A DNA stretch of 59,540 nt from Zavarzinella formosa DSM 19928 (GTDB lineage: Bacteria; Planctomycetota; Planctomycetia; Gemmatales; Gemmataceae): contig NZ_JH636439.1 of NCBI RefSeq assembly GCF_000255705.1, forward strand, positions 1,189,666 through 1,249,205. The letters run 5' to 3'. Positions 53,084-59,540 of the stretch are shown one piece after another. The notes beneath the pieces were generated by a model. The model was given only the letters and a program-made list of their open reading frames with translations. It ran no database searches and was not told the DNA's origin. The translations under genes and the position numbers were made by a program. Within the stretch, counting starts at the first letter, position 1. Every line of letters starts with the position of its first letter.

Positions 53084-54664
53084 GTGATTCGCTTCCTGTT
53101 CACACTGGTCGCGGCTTCAGTTGCTTTGTTCTCAGCGAATGCCGCACCGCCCGATCCAACCATTCTGGCTGCGAAGATCGATGCCCGTATTGATGAGCAA
53201 TTGAAGGCCAACGGCGTAAAACCGGCCGCCCCCGCGAGCGACGCGGAGTTTCACCGCCGCGCCGCGATTGATATTCTGGGCCGTATTCCCACCGTTGCTG
53301 AAGCCCGCGCATTCCTCGACGACCAATCTCCCGGCAAACATGCGAAGTTGATTGACCGTCTGATCGCCAGCCCAGCCGCGATCAATCACGCCGCAACGCT
53401 GTGGCGATATGCACTCGTGCCACAGGCGCAGCGTGTGCAGTTCATTGACGTGACCCTCGAAGCGTGGCTTCGGGCCGAACTCCGCGCTGGTCGCACGGCC
53501 GACCGGCTTATGTACAACCTCCTGACCGCGCCGCTGGATTACAACAACCGCGAGCCCGATGGCAAACTGCGCCCGGCGCCCGGAGTGTCGCCGGTCAGCT
53601 TCTACCAGGCGAACGACCTCAAGCCTGAAGCTGTCGCTTCTAGCGCGACCCGTGTGCTGCTCGGCATCAAGATCGAGTGCGCTCAGTGCCACAACCACCC
53701 GTTCGACAAATGGACGAAGCAGCAGTTCTGGGAGACGGCGGCGTTCTTCGCCCCGGTGCCTCCGCAGTTGCCGGATGAGAAAATCCGCCCGATCGCCGAA
53801 CTGTCCCTTCGCAAGACAGTGTCGATGCCGGTGAAAGACAAAGAGACCGAGGTGACGCCGAAGTTCATGAGCGGCAACGTCCCCGACTGGAAGGGCGTGA
53901 CGGACACGCGGTCGCTGTTCGCGGCATGGGCCACGGCGAAAACCAACCCATATTTCGCGCGGACGACCGCCAATCGCATTTGGGCTCAGTTCTTCGGCAT
54001 CGGCATCGTCGATCCGGTGGACGACTTTAACACGGCGAATGTTCCGAGCCATCCCGAGTTGCTTGATGAACTCGCCGAGGCGCTTGTTGCGTCGGACTTC
54101 GACACCAACATCTTGGTGAAGGCGATTGGCCGTACTGCCGCGTACCAGCGAGCCAGCAAGGGAACCGAGAAGGCTCAGAACGATCCCCGGTTGTTTGCCC
54201 GGATGAGTGTGAAGGGGCTGTCGCCGGAACAACTCTTCGACAGCCTCGCCCAAGCCACCGGCTACCGGGAACCCATTCCGGCAGCGGCGAGGGCGGCGTT
54301 CGGCGTGAACCCCGACACGCCTCGCGGAGCTTACCTCGCCAAGTTCGCCGGCGGCGCCCAGCGAGCCGACGCGCAGACATCAATGCTCCAGGCACTCACC
54401 CTCATGAACGGCGCGTGGATGTCACGAGAAACCAGCCCGGAGACCGGCGAAACGCTGATCGCGGTTGCGAACGCCCCGTTCCTTGATGACGCGGCGAAGA
54501 TCGAGACGCTGTTTCTCGCGGCCTACGCACGCAAGCCAACGACAGGTGAGCGGGAGAAATTCCTGTCGTACCTCCTGCGTGAGGGTGACGCCGGGCGCAA
54601 GGCCCAACTCGCGGACATCTTCTGGTCGCTCTTGAACAGTCAAGAGTTTCTGCTGAACCACTGA
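53084..54664 (+). CDS. DUF1549/DUF1553 domain-containing exported protein
   Basis: A 526-residue exported protein. A GTG start with GGAGG six bases upstream opens a signal peptide ending near ANA. The DUF1549 region has the diagnostic IECAQCHNHPFDKWTKQQFW, with CAQCH at residues 199-203. The DUF1553 half follows (FARTTANRIWAQFFGIGIVD; SHPELLDELAEALVASDFDT; KGLSPEQLFDSLAQATGYRE). These proteins occur beside DUF1501 genes in planctomycetes and lack the longer planctomycete cytochrome domain here. Biochemical role is unknown. DUF1501 follows after 26 bp. Confidence 0.9.
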   Translation: MIRFLFTLVAASVALFSANAAPPDPTILAAKIDARIDEQLKANGVKPAAPASDAEFHRRAAIDILGRIPTVAEARAFLDDQSPGKHAKLIDRLIASPAAINHAATLWRYALVPQAQRVQFIDVTLEAWLRAELRAGRTADRLMYNLLTAPLDYNNREPDGKLRPAPGVSPVSFYQANDLKPEAVASSATRVLLGIKIECAQCHNHPFDKWTKQQFWETAAFFAPVPPQLPDEKIRPIAELSLRKTVSMPVKDKETEVTPKFMSGNVPDWKGVTDTRSLFAAWATAKTNPYFARTTANRIWAQFFGIGIVDPVDDFNTANVPSHPELLDELAEALVASDFDTNILVKAIGRTAAYQRASKGTEKAQNDPRLFARMSVKGLSPEQLFDSLAQATGYREPIPAAARAAFGVNPDTPRGAYLAKFAGGAQRADAQTSMLQALTLMNGAWMSRETSPETGETLIAVANAPFLDDAAKIETLFLAAYARKPTTGEREKFLSYLLREGDAGRKAQLADIFWSLLNSQEFLLNH

Positions 54665-54690
54665 GACGAACATTCCGAAAGGAGATCGCC

Positions 54691-56010
54691 ATGACCCCAC
54701 GGCAAGATCGGATCACGCGGCGGCGGATGATGCAAATCGCGGCGGCGGGGGTGACATTTGGCTCGCAGTGCCCGTGGTTCGATGCGTTGGCGACTGCCGC
54801 CGACGACCCGAAGCGGAAGCGGTCAATGATCATGCTGTGGATGGGGGGCGGGGCGTCGCACATCGACACGTTCGACCCGAAGCCCGGTGAAAAAACCGGC
54901 GGGCCGTTCAAGTTCATTAACTCGACCGTTCCCGGCATCCGCGTTTGCGAACATCTGCCGCAGGTTGCCAGACAGATGAAACACCTTGCGGTCGTGCGGT
55001 CGATGACGACGACAGAAGGCGACCACCGGCGGGCGAGCGTCCTCATCCGTACCGGTCGGCTGCCGGAAGAACTGGTTCAGTACCCCACCTTCGGATCGCT
55101 CGTCTCGAAGGAACTGGGCGACCCGAAATCTGAACTTCCGAACTTCATCAGCATCGGGGGCAGGAACACTGAAGACAGCCGAGGCAGCAACATCCCCGGG
55201 TTCCTCGGACCGGATTACGCGCCGCTTCTCGTCGGAGACGGCGGGTCAAAGCGCCGCGGGGGAAGCAAGGATCTGACTGTTCCCGACATCAAGCCGCAGG
55301 TCGAGAGCGAGCGGGTCGTTGATCGCATACAGATGATGGACGACCTGAACGCCGAGTTCGCCGCAGGCCGCGAAGGGGAAGCGAGAGCAAGCGCCGAATC
55401 GGCCTACGCCCGCGCGTTGCGTCTCAGCACAGGCTCCGCAAGCGCCGCCTTTAACCTCGACCGCGAACCCGAAAAGCTGCGGGACGCCTACGGCCGGAAT
55501 GCGTTCGGCCAAGGGTGTCTGATGGCCCGCCGACTTGTCGAACGCGGTGTCCCCTTCGTTGAGGTTTCCTTTGGCGGGCAAGGGTGGGACTCGCACTTCC
55601 GGAACTTCCCGTGGGTCCAGGAGAACTGCGCGGTCTTGGACCCGGCGTGGGCCACTCTGATGGAAGATCTCGCGGTCAGGGGGCTGCTTGAGACGACCAC
55701 TGTGTTCTGGATGGGCGAGTTCGGCCGCAGCCCGTTTATCAACGGTCTGCAAGGGGGAGGCCGCGAACACTATCCGAATGCGTGGAGCCTCGTCCTCGGC
55801 GGCGGCGGCATCAAAGGGGGCCAAGCCTACGGGAAGACCGACAGGCTCGGTGGAACCGTCGAGGACAAGCCCGTCTCGGCTCCCGACTTGCTTGCGACGC
55901 TTTGCAAGGCGATCGGCGTCGATTACGTGAAAGAAAACATCTCGAACGTCAACCGGCCGATCAGCATTGTCGAAAAGACCGCGAAGCCCGTGACGGAGGT
56001 GCTCGCGTGA
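54691..56010 (+). CDS. DUF1501 (sulfatase-like) Tat-exported protein
   Basis: A 439-residue protein with a twin-arginine leader (RITRRRMMQIAAAG). DUF1501 motifs are SMIMLWMGGGASHIDTFDPK, VVRSMTTTEGDHRRASVLIR, SFGGQGWDSHFRNFP and FWMGEFGRSPFINGLQGGGR then EHYPNAW. The fold is related to alkaline phosphatase and sulfatases; metal-binding positions are partly visible but activity is unproven. AAAGGAG lies before the ATG. The following gene starts by a GTGA overlap, so this and the DUF1549 gene belong to one operon. Confidence 0.92.
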   Translation: MTPRQDRITRRRMMQIAAAGVTFGSQCPWFDALATAADDPKRKRSMIMLWMGGGASHIDTFDPKPGEKTGGPFKFINSTVPGIRVCEHLPQVARQMKHLAVVRSMTTTEGDHRRASVLIRTGRLPEELVQYPTFGSLVSKELGDPKSELPNFISIGGRNTEDSRGSNIPGFLGPDYAPLLVGDGGSKRRGGSKDLTVPDIKPQVESERVVDRIQMMDDLNAEFAAGREGEARASAESAYARALRLSTGSASAAFNLDREPEKLRDAYGRNAFGQGCLMARRLVERGVPFVEVSFGGQGWDSHFRNFPWVQENCAVLDPAWATLMEDLAVRGLLETTTVFWMGEFGRSPFINGLQGGGREHYPNAWSLVLGGGGIKGGQAYGKTDRLGGTVEDKPVSAPDLLATLCKAIGVDYVKENISNVNRPISIVEKTAKPVTEVLA

Positions 56011-57077
56011 CGACCGCCTTGCTGATGCTGGCCATGCTCGTCTGCGTGGATCGCCCGGTTGACGCGTATGACGTTCTGCTCTCAGTCGGAGACAAGCCCT
56101 CCCTTCGGCTGCGGTTGAAGATCGAACTCGACGGCCAGTCCTTGGCGAAACTAAACTTGGACGCGAAGCGTGCGAGCGAGACGCTGAAAGGCAAGCCGGG
56201 TGCGTTGGCGCTTGACCGGCTCATGTCGGAAGGATCGCTGCTCCGCGCCGAGGCTCTGCCTGCGGAACTTCCTCACCCCGTCGCTTTGTCGAATGCGATC
56301 TTCAAGACGCTTGACGCAAACAACGACGGCAAGCTCTCCCCGGACGAACTCGCCAATGCCGACAAGGCGCTTCTCGGCAAGTTCGATCTGGACGATGACG
56401 AGTCCATTACGCCGCTCGAACTCGTTCCCGATTTGCAATCGGTCGCTCTCCCGAAACGCCAGTCGGTTGCGGAAGTTCGCGTTGTTGTTGTGCCGGTGGA
56501 AGGCAGGGCCGACCTCGAACAAATCGTTAAACTCGGTCGCGGGACGACGTACTGGCGAGGCAAGGTCGGTGACATCCCGCTTGAGATCCACATTCGGCCC
56601 TCACTGCCTTCGGAGAAACCCGAGATGCCCAGGGCGTTGCTTGCGGCAGACCGGGCGGAAGTGAAGGCCGCGTTCGAGAAAACGGCATCGGGCGTCGTTT
56701 CTCTTATCGCAATTCCCGGCCCGGCAAGTTTGTTTGACCTCATCGACACCGACCGCGACGGTCAGCTTGGCATCGCGGAACTTCTCGCCTCGAAGTCTCT
56801 GCTGGCAAATTGGAAGCCGAGTGACACTGGAGTGTCGCTCGTGATCGTCCGCGGGGTGGCAAAGAGTCCTGCGATTCCGCTCTTTCGGACGTTCTCGCGA
56901 AAGAGCGGCCCGGAATGGTTCCGCGCGATGGACAAGAACGGCGATGGTGATGTTTCGCCTCGCGAGTTTCTCGGCGATCCCGAACAATTCCGCAAGATCG
57001 ACACCGACGGCAACGGCCTCATCAGCTCGGAAGAGGCTGAAAAGGTCACGCCGTCGGTGAAGGAAAAGAAGCCCTGA
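56007..57077 (+). CDS. Exported EF-hand protein
   Basis: A 356-residue protein. The GTG at 56007 overlaps the DUF1501 stop (GTGA), with GGAGGT upstream; the open frame extends further left but inside DUF1501. A signal-like N-terminus (ALLMLAMLVCVDRPVDA) suggests export. Five EF-hand-like calcium loops are seen: DANNDGKLSPDEL (about 103), DLDDDESITPLEL (127), DTDRDGQLGIAEL (247), DKNGDGDVSPREF (309) and DTDGNGLISSEEA (332). Such proteins sit beside DUF1549/DUF1501 pairs in planctomycetes and may stabilise a calcium-dependent complex. Confidence 0.88.
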   Translation: MTTALLMLAMLVCVDRPVDAYDVLLSVGDKPSLRLRLKIELDGQSLAKLNLDAKRASETLKGKPGALALDRLMSEGSLLRAEALPAELPHPVALSNAIFKTLDANNDGKLSPDELANADKALLGKFDLDDDESITPLELVPDLQSVALPKRQSVAEVRVVVVPVEGRADLEQIVKLGRGTTYWRGKVGDIPLEIHIRPSLPSEKPEMPRALLAADRAEVKAAFEKTASGVVSLIAIPGPASLFDLIDTDRDGQLGIAELLASKSLLANWKPSDTGVSLVIVRGVAKSPAIPLFRTFSRKSGPEWFRAMDKNGDGDVSPREFLGDPEQFRKIDTDGNGLISSEEAEKVTPSVKEKKP

Positions 57078-57104
57078 CCCGATTCTCGAACATTGAGGTT
57101 CAAC

Positions 57105-57971
57105 ATGATGTGCCGAAGCATTCTCATTGCCGTCGTCGGGTTGTTCGCGGCGAGCTTCTTGGTCACCGCGTTGGCAAAGGCCCGTGTGGAGGCCGCGTCG
57201 TCGCGGTCGAAGGACAACCTGCGCACGATCTACCAAGGGATGGACGGCCACGTCAGCGCGTATGGTTTCTTTCCCGGCAACGGCGCCCCGCCGCCGGAAG
57301 CCGTGACGACGCCCGATTGTCGCACGAAATATCCCGACAGCGAGTGGTATCGCTGGGGCTACGGCGATCCGAAACGCGCGGGCCGTCACCAGACGGGTAG
57401 CTGTCTCTACGCGATCCTGCCCTACATTGGGGAGGAGAAAGCGTTTCGCACGCAGGATCACTCGCGGGCCGTGCCAGTGTACTACATCGGCACGCGCCGT
57501 CCGGCGGTGCCGCAGACGACGCCGAAGGAACTCGACATCTATCCGAAATGGGCGCAACAGGACGCGGGCCTCGGACCGACAGGCCGCAGCGACTACGCGG
57601 CCAACACGCAGGTCATCCGCAGCGGTTTCAACCAGATGAAGCCGGACGAGATCAGCGACGGCCTGGGTGAAACATTCATTGTCGCCGAGAAGGCGATGGA
57701 CACACGATCAGTGAAGGTTGGCTACTGGCAGTGGGATCAGCCGATCATCCTCGGCATCACGTTCGGCACCGGCCGCGTCGGGAACAAGTTGATCCAGGAT
57801 TCCGACAAGGTCGATCACGATGCTCGCGATCACTGGGGTTCACCGGACCCGGAGGGCGTTTGGTTCCTCTTCGCGGACGGCCACACCCGCAAACTGCCCT
57901 ACCGCACGCCGCCAAAGGTGATCTCCGCGATGCTCACGCCGACGGCCGGTGACACGGTGGATCTGGATTAA
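57105..57971 (+). CDS. DUF1559-like protein without prepilin cleavage motif
   Basis: A 288-residue protein related to DUF1559. MMCRSILIAVVGLFAASFLV is a plain N-terminal helix; the GFTLIE cleavage motif is missing. The KARVEAASSRSKDNLRTIYQ region and the late FLFADGHTRKLPYRTPPKVI keep the family pattern. It is therefore probably membrane-anchored and not processed as a pseudopilin. GAGG at 57095-57098 supports the start at 57105. It is the last gene of the DUF1549/DUF1501/EF-hand unit. Confidence 0.82.
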   Translation: MMCRSILIAVVGLFAASFLVTALAKARVEAASSRSKDNLRTIYQGMDGHVSAYGFFPGNGAPPPEAVTTPDCRTKYPDSEWYRWGYGDPKRAGRHQTGSCLYAILPYIGEEKAFRTQDHSRAVPVYYIGTRRPAVPQTTPKELDIYPKWAQQDAGLGPTGRSDYAANTQVIRSGFNQMKPDEISDGLGETFIVAEKAMDTRSVKVGYWQWDQPIILGITFGTGRVGNKLIQDSDKVDHDARDHWGSPDPEGVWFLFADGHTRKLPYRTPPKVISAMLTPTAGDTVDLD

Positions 57972-58045
57972 GAGCCTGGCTCATTAGCCCGATGGCGGAC
58001 TTTCCACCTTGAAACAATCTCTGTCTGAATGAAGGAAAAGAACAC

Positions 58046-58834
58046 ATGCTCCCGGCAGCCCAAGCTTCCCCCGTTGTCTTGACGCAGGAACAGGTTGACA
58101 ACTGGAACAGGGACGGCTTTTTGATTGTGCCCGTTTTTTTCCCTCTTTCAACGATTGAACGGGCCAACGCCGAGGCGGACGAAATCCTTGTCCGCCATCG
58201 CGATCTGATTCATCCGCTCAACATGCGGACCCGTTTTCTAATGAACGTCTTCACGCAGGAAAAGGATCTCGAATGCTTTGACCCGGTGATCGATCTGTCC
58301 CTGATTTTCCATGAACTGTCCGTCGATAAAAAACTTCTTGCCTTGGTTGGCGACCTCTATGGCGAGCCCGCTTGTTTCTTCAAGGACAAACTGATCTACA
58401 AACCGCCCGGATTGAAGGGCCACGAATTGCATCAAGACATTTGGCACAGCATTCCCGACAGTTTTTTGTCGGTGTTGATTCCGCTGGACAAGTCGGATCG
58501 TGAAAGTGGCTGCACCGAAGTCTTCCCGGGCCACACCCAAGGGCAATTGTCGCCTCCGGGGCAGTTTCTCTACCCCATTCCTCCCGGTCTGGTCGATGAA
58601 ACCAAAGGAGTGTTTCTGGAATTGAAGCCGGGGGACATTGCGATTCTTCACGGCTTCACTCCTCATCGGGCTGCTCCCAACCTCTCCAATCGCTGGCGAA
58701 AGGTGTTCTTTCCCAGTTACAACAAGTTCTCCGAGGGAGGCCACCAACGGCCCCGATACTATGTGAATTTCCATGCCCGAAGACGCGAGCATTTTTTCAA
58801 AACTTCCGGCGGGACGGATCACTATTTCGTTTGA
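58046..58834 (+). CDS. Phytanoyl-CoA dioxygenase (PhyH) family oxygenase
   Basis: A 262-residue Fe(II)/2-oxoglutarate-dependent oxygenase. The metal HxD is in GHELHQDIWHSIPD (H129, D131); the distal His and 2-oxoglutarate Arg lie in LHGFTPHRAAPNLSNRWRKV. Family members hydroxylate phytanoyl-CoA, ectoine, phosphonates and other small molecules; the substrate is unknown. AAGGAAAAG precedes the ATG. It lies just before the truncated solute-binding gene, repeating the enzyme-then-binding-protein order seen at 50776-52745. Confidence 0.88.
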   Translation: MLPAAQASPVVLTQEQVDNWNRDGFLIVPVFFPLSTIERANAEADEILVRHRDLIHPLNMRTRFLMNVFTQEKDLECFDPVIDLSLIFHELSVDKKLLALVGDLYGEPACFFKDKLIYKPPGLKGHELHQDIWHSIPDSFLSVLIPLDKSDRESGCTEVFPGHTQGQLSPPGQFLYPIPPGLVDETKGVFLELKPGDIAILHGFTPHRAAPNLSNRWRKVFFPSYNKFSEGGHQRPRYYVNFHARRREHFFKTSGGTDHYFV

Positions 58835-58878
58835 CATGATGGAACGACCAATGATCGCCGCCCTAACGGACGAACATC

Positions 58879-59118
58879 ATGACGCTTGATTCGTTCGATT
58901 CCCCGGTTACCCGCCGGGGCTTCCTCGGAGCCGCCGGGGCCGGGTTGGCCACCGCCTTGGGCTGTCGCTCTGAATTCAAGAGCCAGACATTGCGGATGTT
59001 CATCTACACCGGCCCCAGGGAAAAATCGTTCCGTGAAGTATTCGCGCCGCTGTTCGAGGCGCGGACCGGCGCGACTGTCATCTTCGACCCGGGCTGTTGG
59101 GATTCGATCCCCAAACTA
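58879..59118 (+). pseudogene. Solute-binding lipoprotein paralogue truncated by an IS
   Basis: The first 80 codons are a close paralogue of the solute-binding protein at 51600. The Tat/lipobox leader (VTRRGFLGAAGAGLATALGC) and FIYTGPREKSFREVFAPLFE match region by region. Homology stops after WDSIPKL at about 59118, where an IS630-like element begins. The open frame continues to 59529 only by reading the transposon antisense. It is therefore a disrupted gene. Confidence 0.85.
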
Positions 59119-59540
59119 AATGGTGCATCCGCCAAGTTATCGCACAGATGGCGGGGTGGCGACGCCGGCCGGCCGACGGGGCCGGTGACGCCGTCGTCGG
59201 CCCCAGTGAAATGGATGTCGGTGCGAGTTCCAGTAAGCCGTCGCCCGGTTCACCGCCTCAACGATCTCCTCCCATGTCCCGAATCGTCGGCCCTTGAGCG
59301 CCAGGGACCGCAGGATCTTCCACCACGGCTCGATCAGGTTCAAGTACGCCGCCGCGACCGGCTGGAAGACAAACTCCCATCGCGGGCATGCCACGTTGAA
59401 CAACAGCACGTCGCGGGATCCGTGGGCGGCCAGGTTGTCGAGGACGGCGTAGACGCGGGTGATGCCAGCCGGGAGCCATCGCTCGACCCGCTCCAGAAAA
59501 TCGATCCAGTTCTCGCCGGTGCGACGTGAGTACGAGTGAG
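59119..59540 (-). mobile_element. IS630-family insertion sequence (partial)
   Basis: A minus-strand transposase runs from beyond the right edge to its TAA at 59137-59139. Readable parts are RVYAVLDNLAAHGS (second catalytic Asp), then AAAYLNLIEPWWKILRSLAL with the third acidic residue, and HPFHWGRRRRHRPRRPAGVA. This is the IS630/DDE_3 pattern. IS630 elements insert at TA; a TA occurs at 59117-59118, exactly where the interrupted gene's homology ends. The rest of the element lies outside the window. Confidence 0.85.

Noticed and set aside
59118-59529. Continuation of the second solute-binding frame past 59118
   Set aside because: It reads the IS630-like element antisense and has no similarity to the intact paralogue.

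Overview
The window comes from a planctomycete, most probably a member of the Gemmataceae. The evidence is the mix of lineage-typical families: four DUF1559 pseudopilin-like proteins, a TIGR02996 leucine-rich-repeat protein, a PVC-type haem-binding dehydrogenase with a DUF1080 tail, a DUF1549/DUF1501 pair, an HTTM membrane protein, a DUF2617 protein and a short secreted Cys/Pro-rich protein beginning MYSIVL. The gene order looks chromosomal, with housekeeping genes mixed among lineage-specific secreted proteins. No tRNA, rRNA or CRISPR array was seen.

Layout. 0-8 kb: methyltransferase, metallophosphoesterase, small secreted protein, PTS enzyme I (ptsI), LRR protein, a site-2-protease-like membrane protein that lacks its catalytic residues, and a BCS1-like AAA ATPase. 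8-22 kb: large exported TPR protein, PVC cytochrome with a small membrane partner, DUF1559 protein plus lipoprotein, a UxaA-type sugar-acid dehydratase, a second DUF1559, an exported TPR protein and an esterase-like protein without a nucleophile. 22-31 kb: HTTM protein and partner, Cys/Pro-rich protein, DUF2617, nuoN, helical protein, phosphatase-like lipoprotein and a stand-alone Clp N-domain protein. 31-40 kb: a 2-oxoacid dehydrogenase operon (E1 alpha, E1 beta, E2), a cytochrome bd-like membrane pair with a fused cytochrome c, then rpsB-tsf-rpsT. 40-44 kb: exported protein, sugar isomerase, ROK kinase overlapping trpF, and an ABC ATPase.

The right third (44-59.5 kb) is the accessory part. 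A BNR-repeat protein has lost its C-terminus and reads in frame into the last 57 codons of an IS5-family transposase. Next come a small superinfection-immunity-like membrane protein, a structured intergenic region, and an AhpD-like protein fused to an unrecognised N-terminal half through a linker with two Cys-Cys-Gly motifs. A 53-residue lipoprotein has a six-copy hexanucleotide repeat just upstream. A run of plus-strand genes follows: metal-dependent cyclase, Tat-exported solute-binding lipoprotein, DUF1549, DUF1501, EF-hand protein, a DUF1559-like protein lacking the prepilin motif, and a phytanoyl-CoA dioxygenase-like enzyme. It ends in a second copy of the solute-binding gene, cut by an IS630-family element that runs off the window.

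Recurring themes are enzyme folds that have lost catalytic residues (site-2 protease, esterase, phosphatase), long perfect or near-perfect palindromes between genes, and two transposon footprints that truncate genes. The strongest leads for new biology are the AhpD fusion with paired cysteines, the bd-like/cytochrome c pair, and the duplicated solute-binding genes that bracket a dioxygenase and a planctomycete secreted-protein module. Starts were moved to internal codons where a Shine-Dalgarno sequence or an export signal favoured this; each such case is noted.
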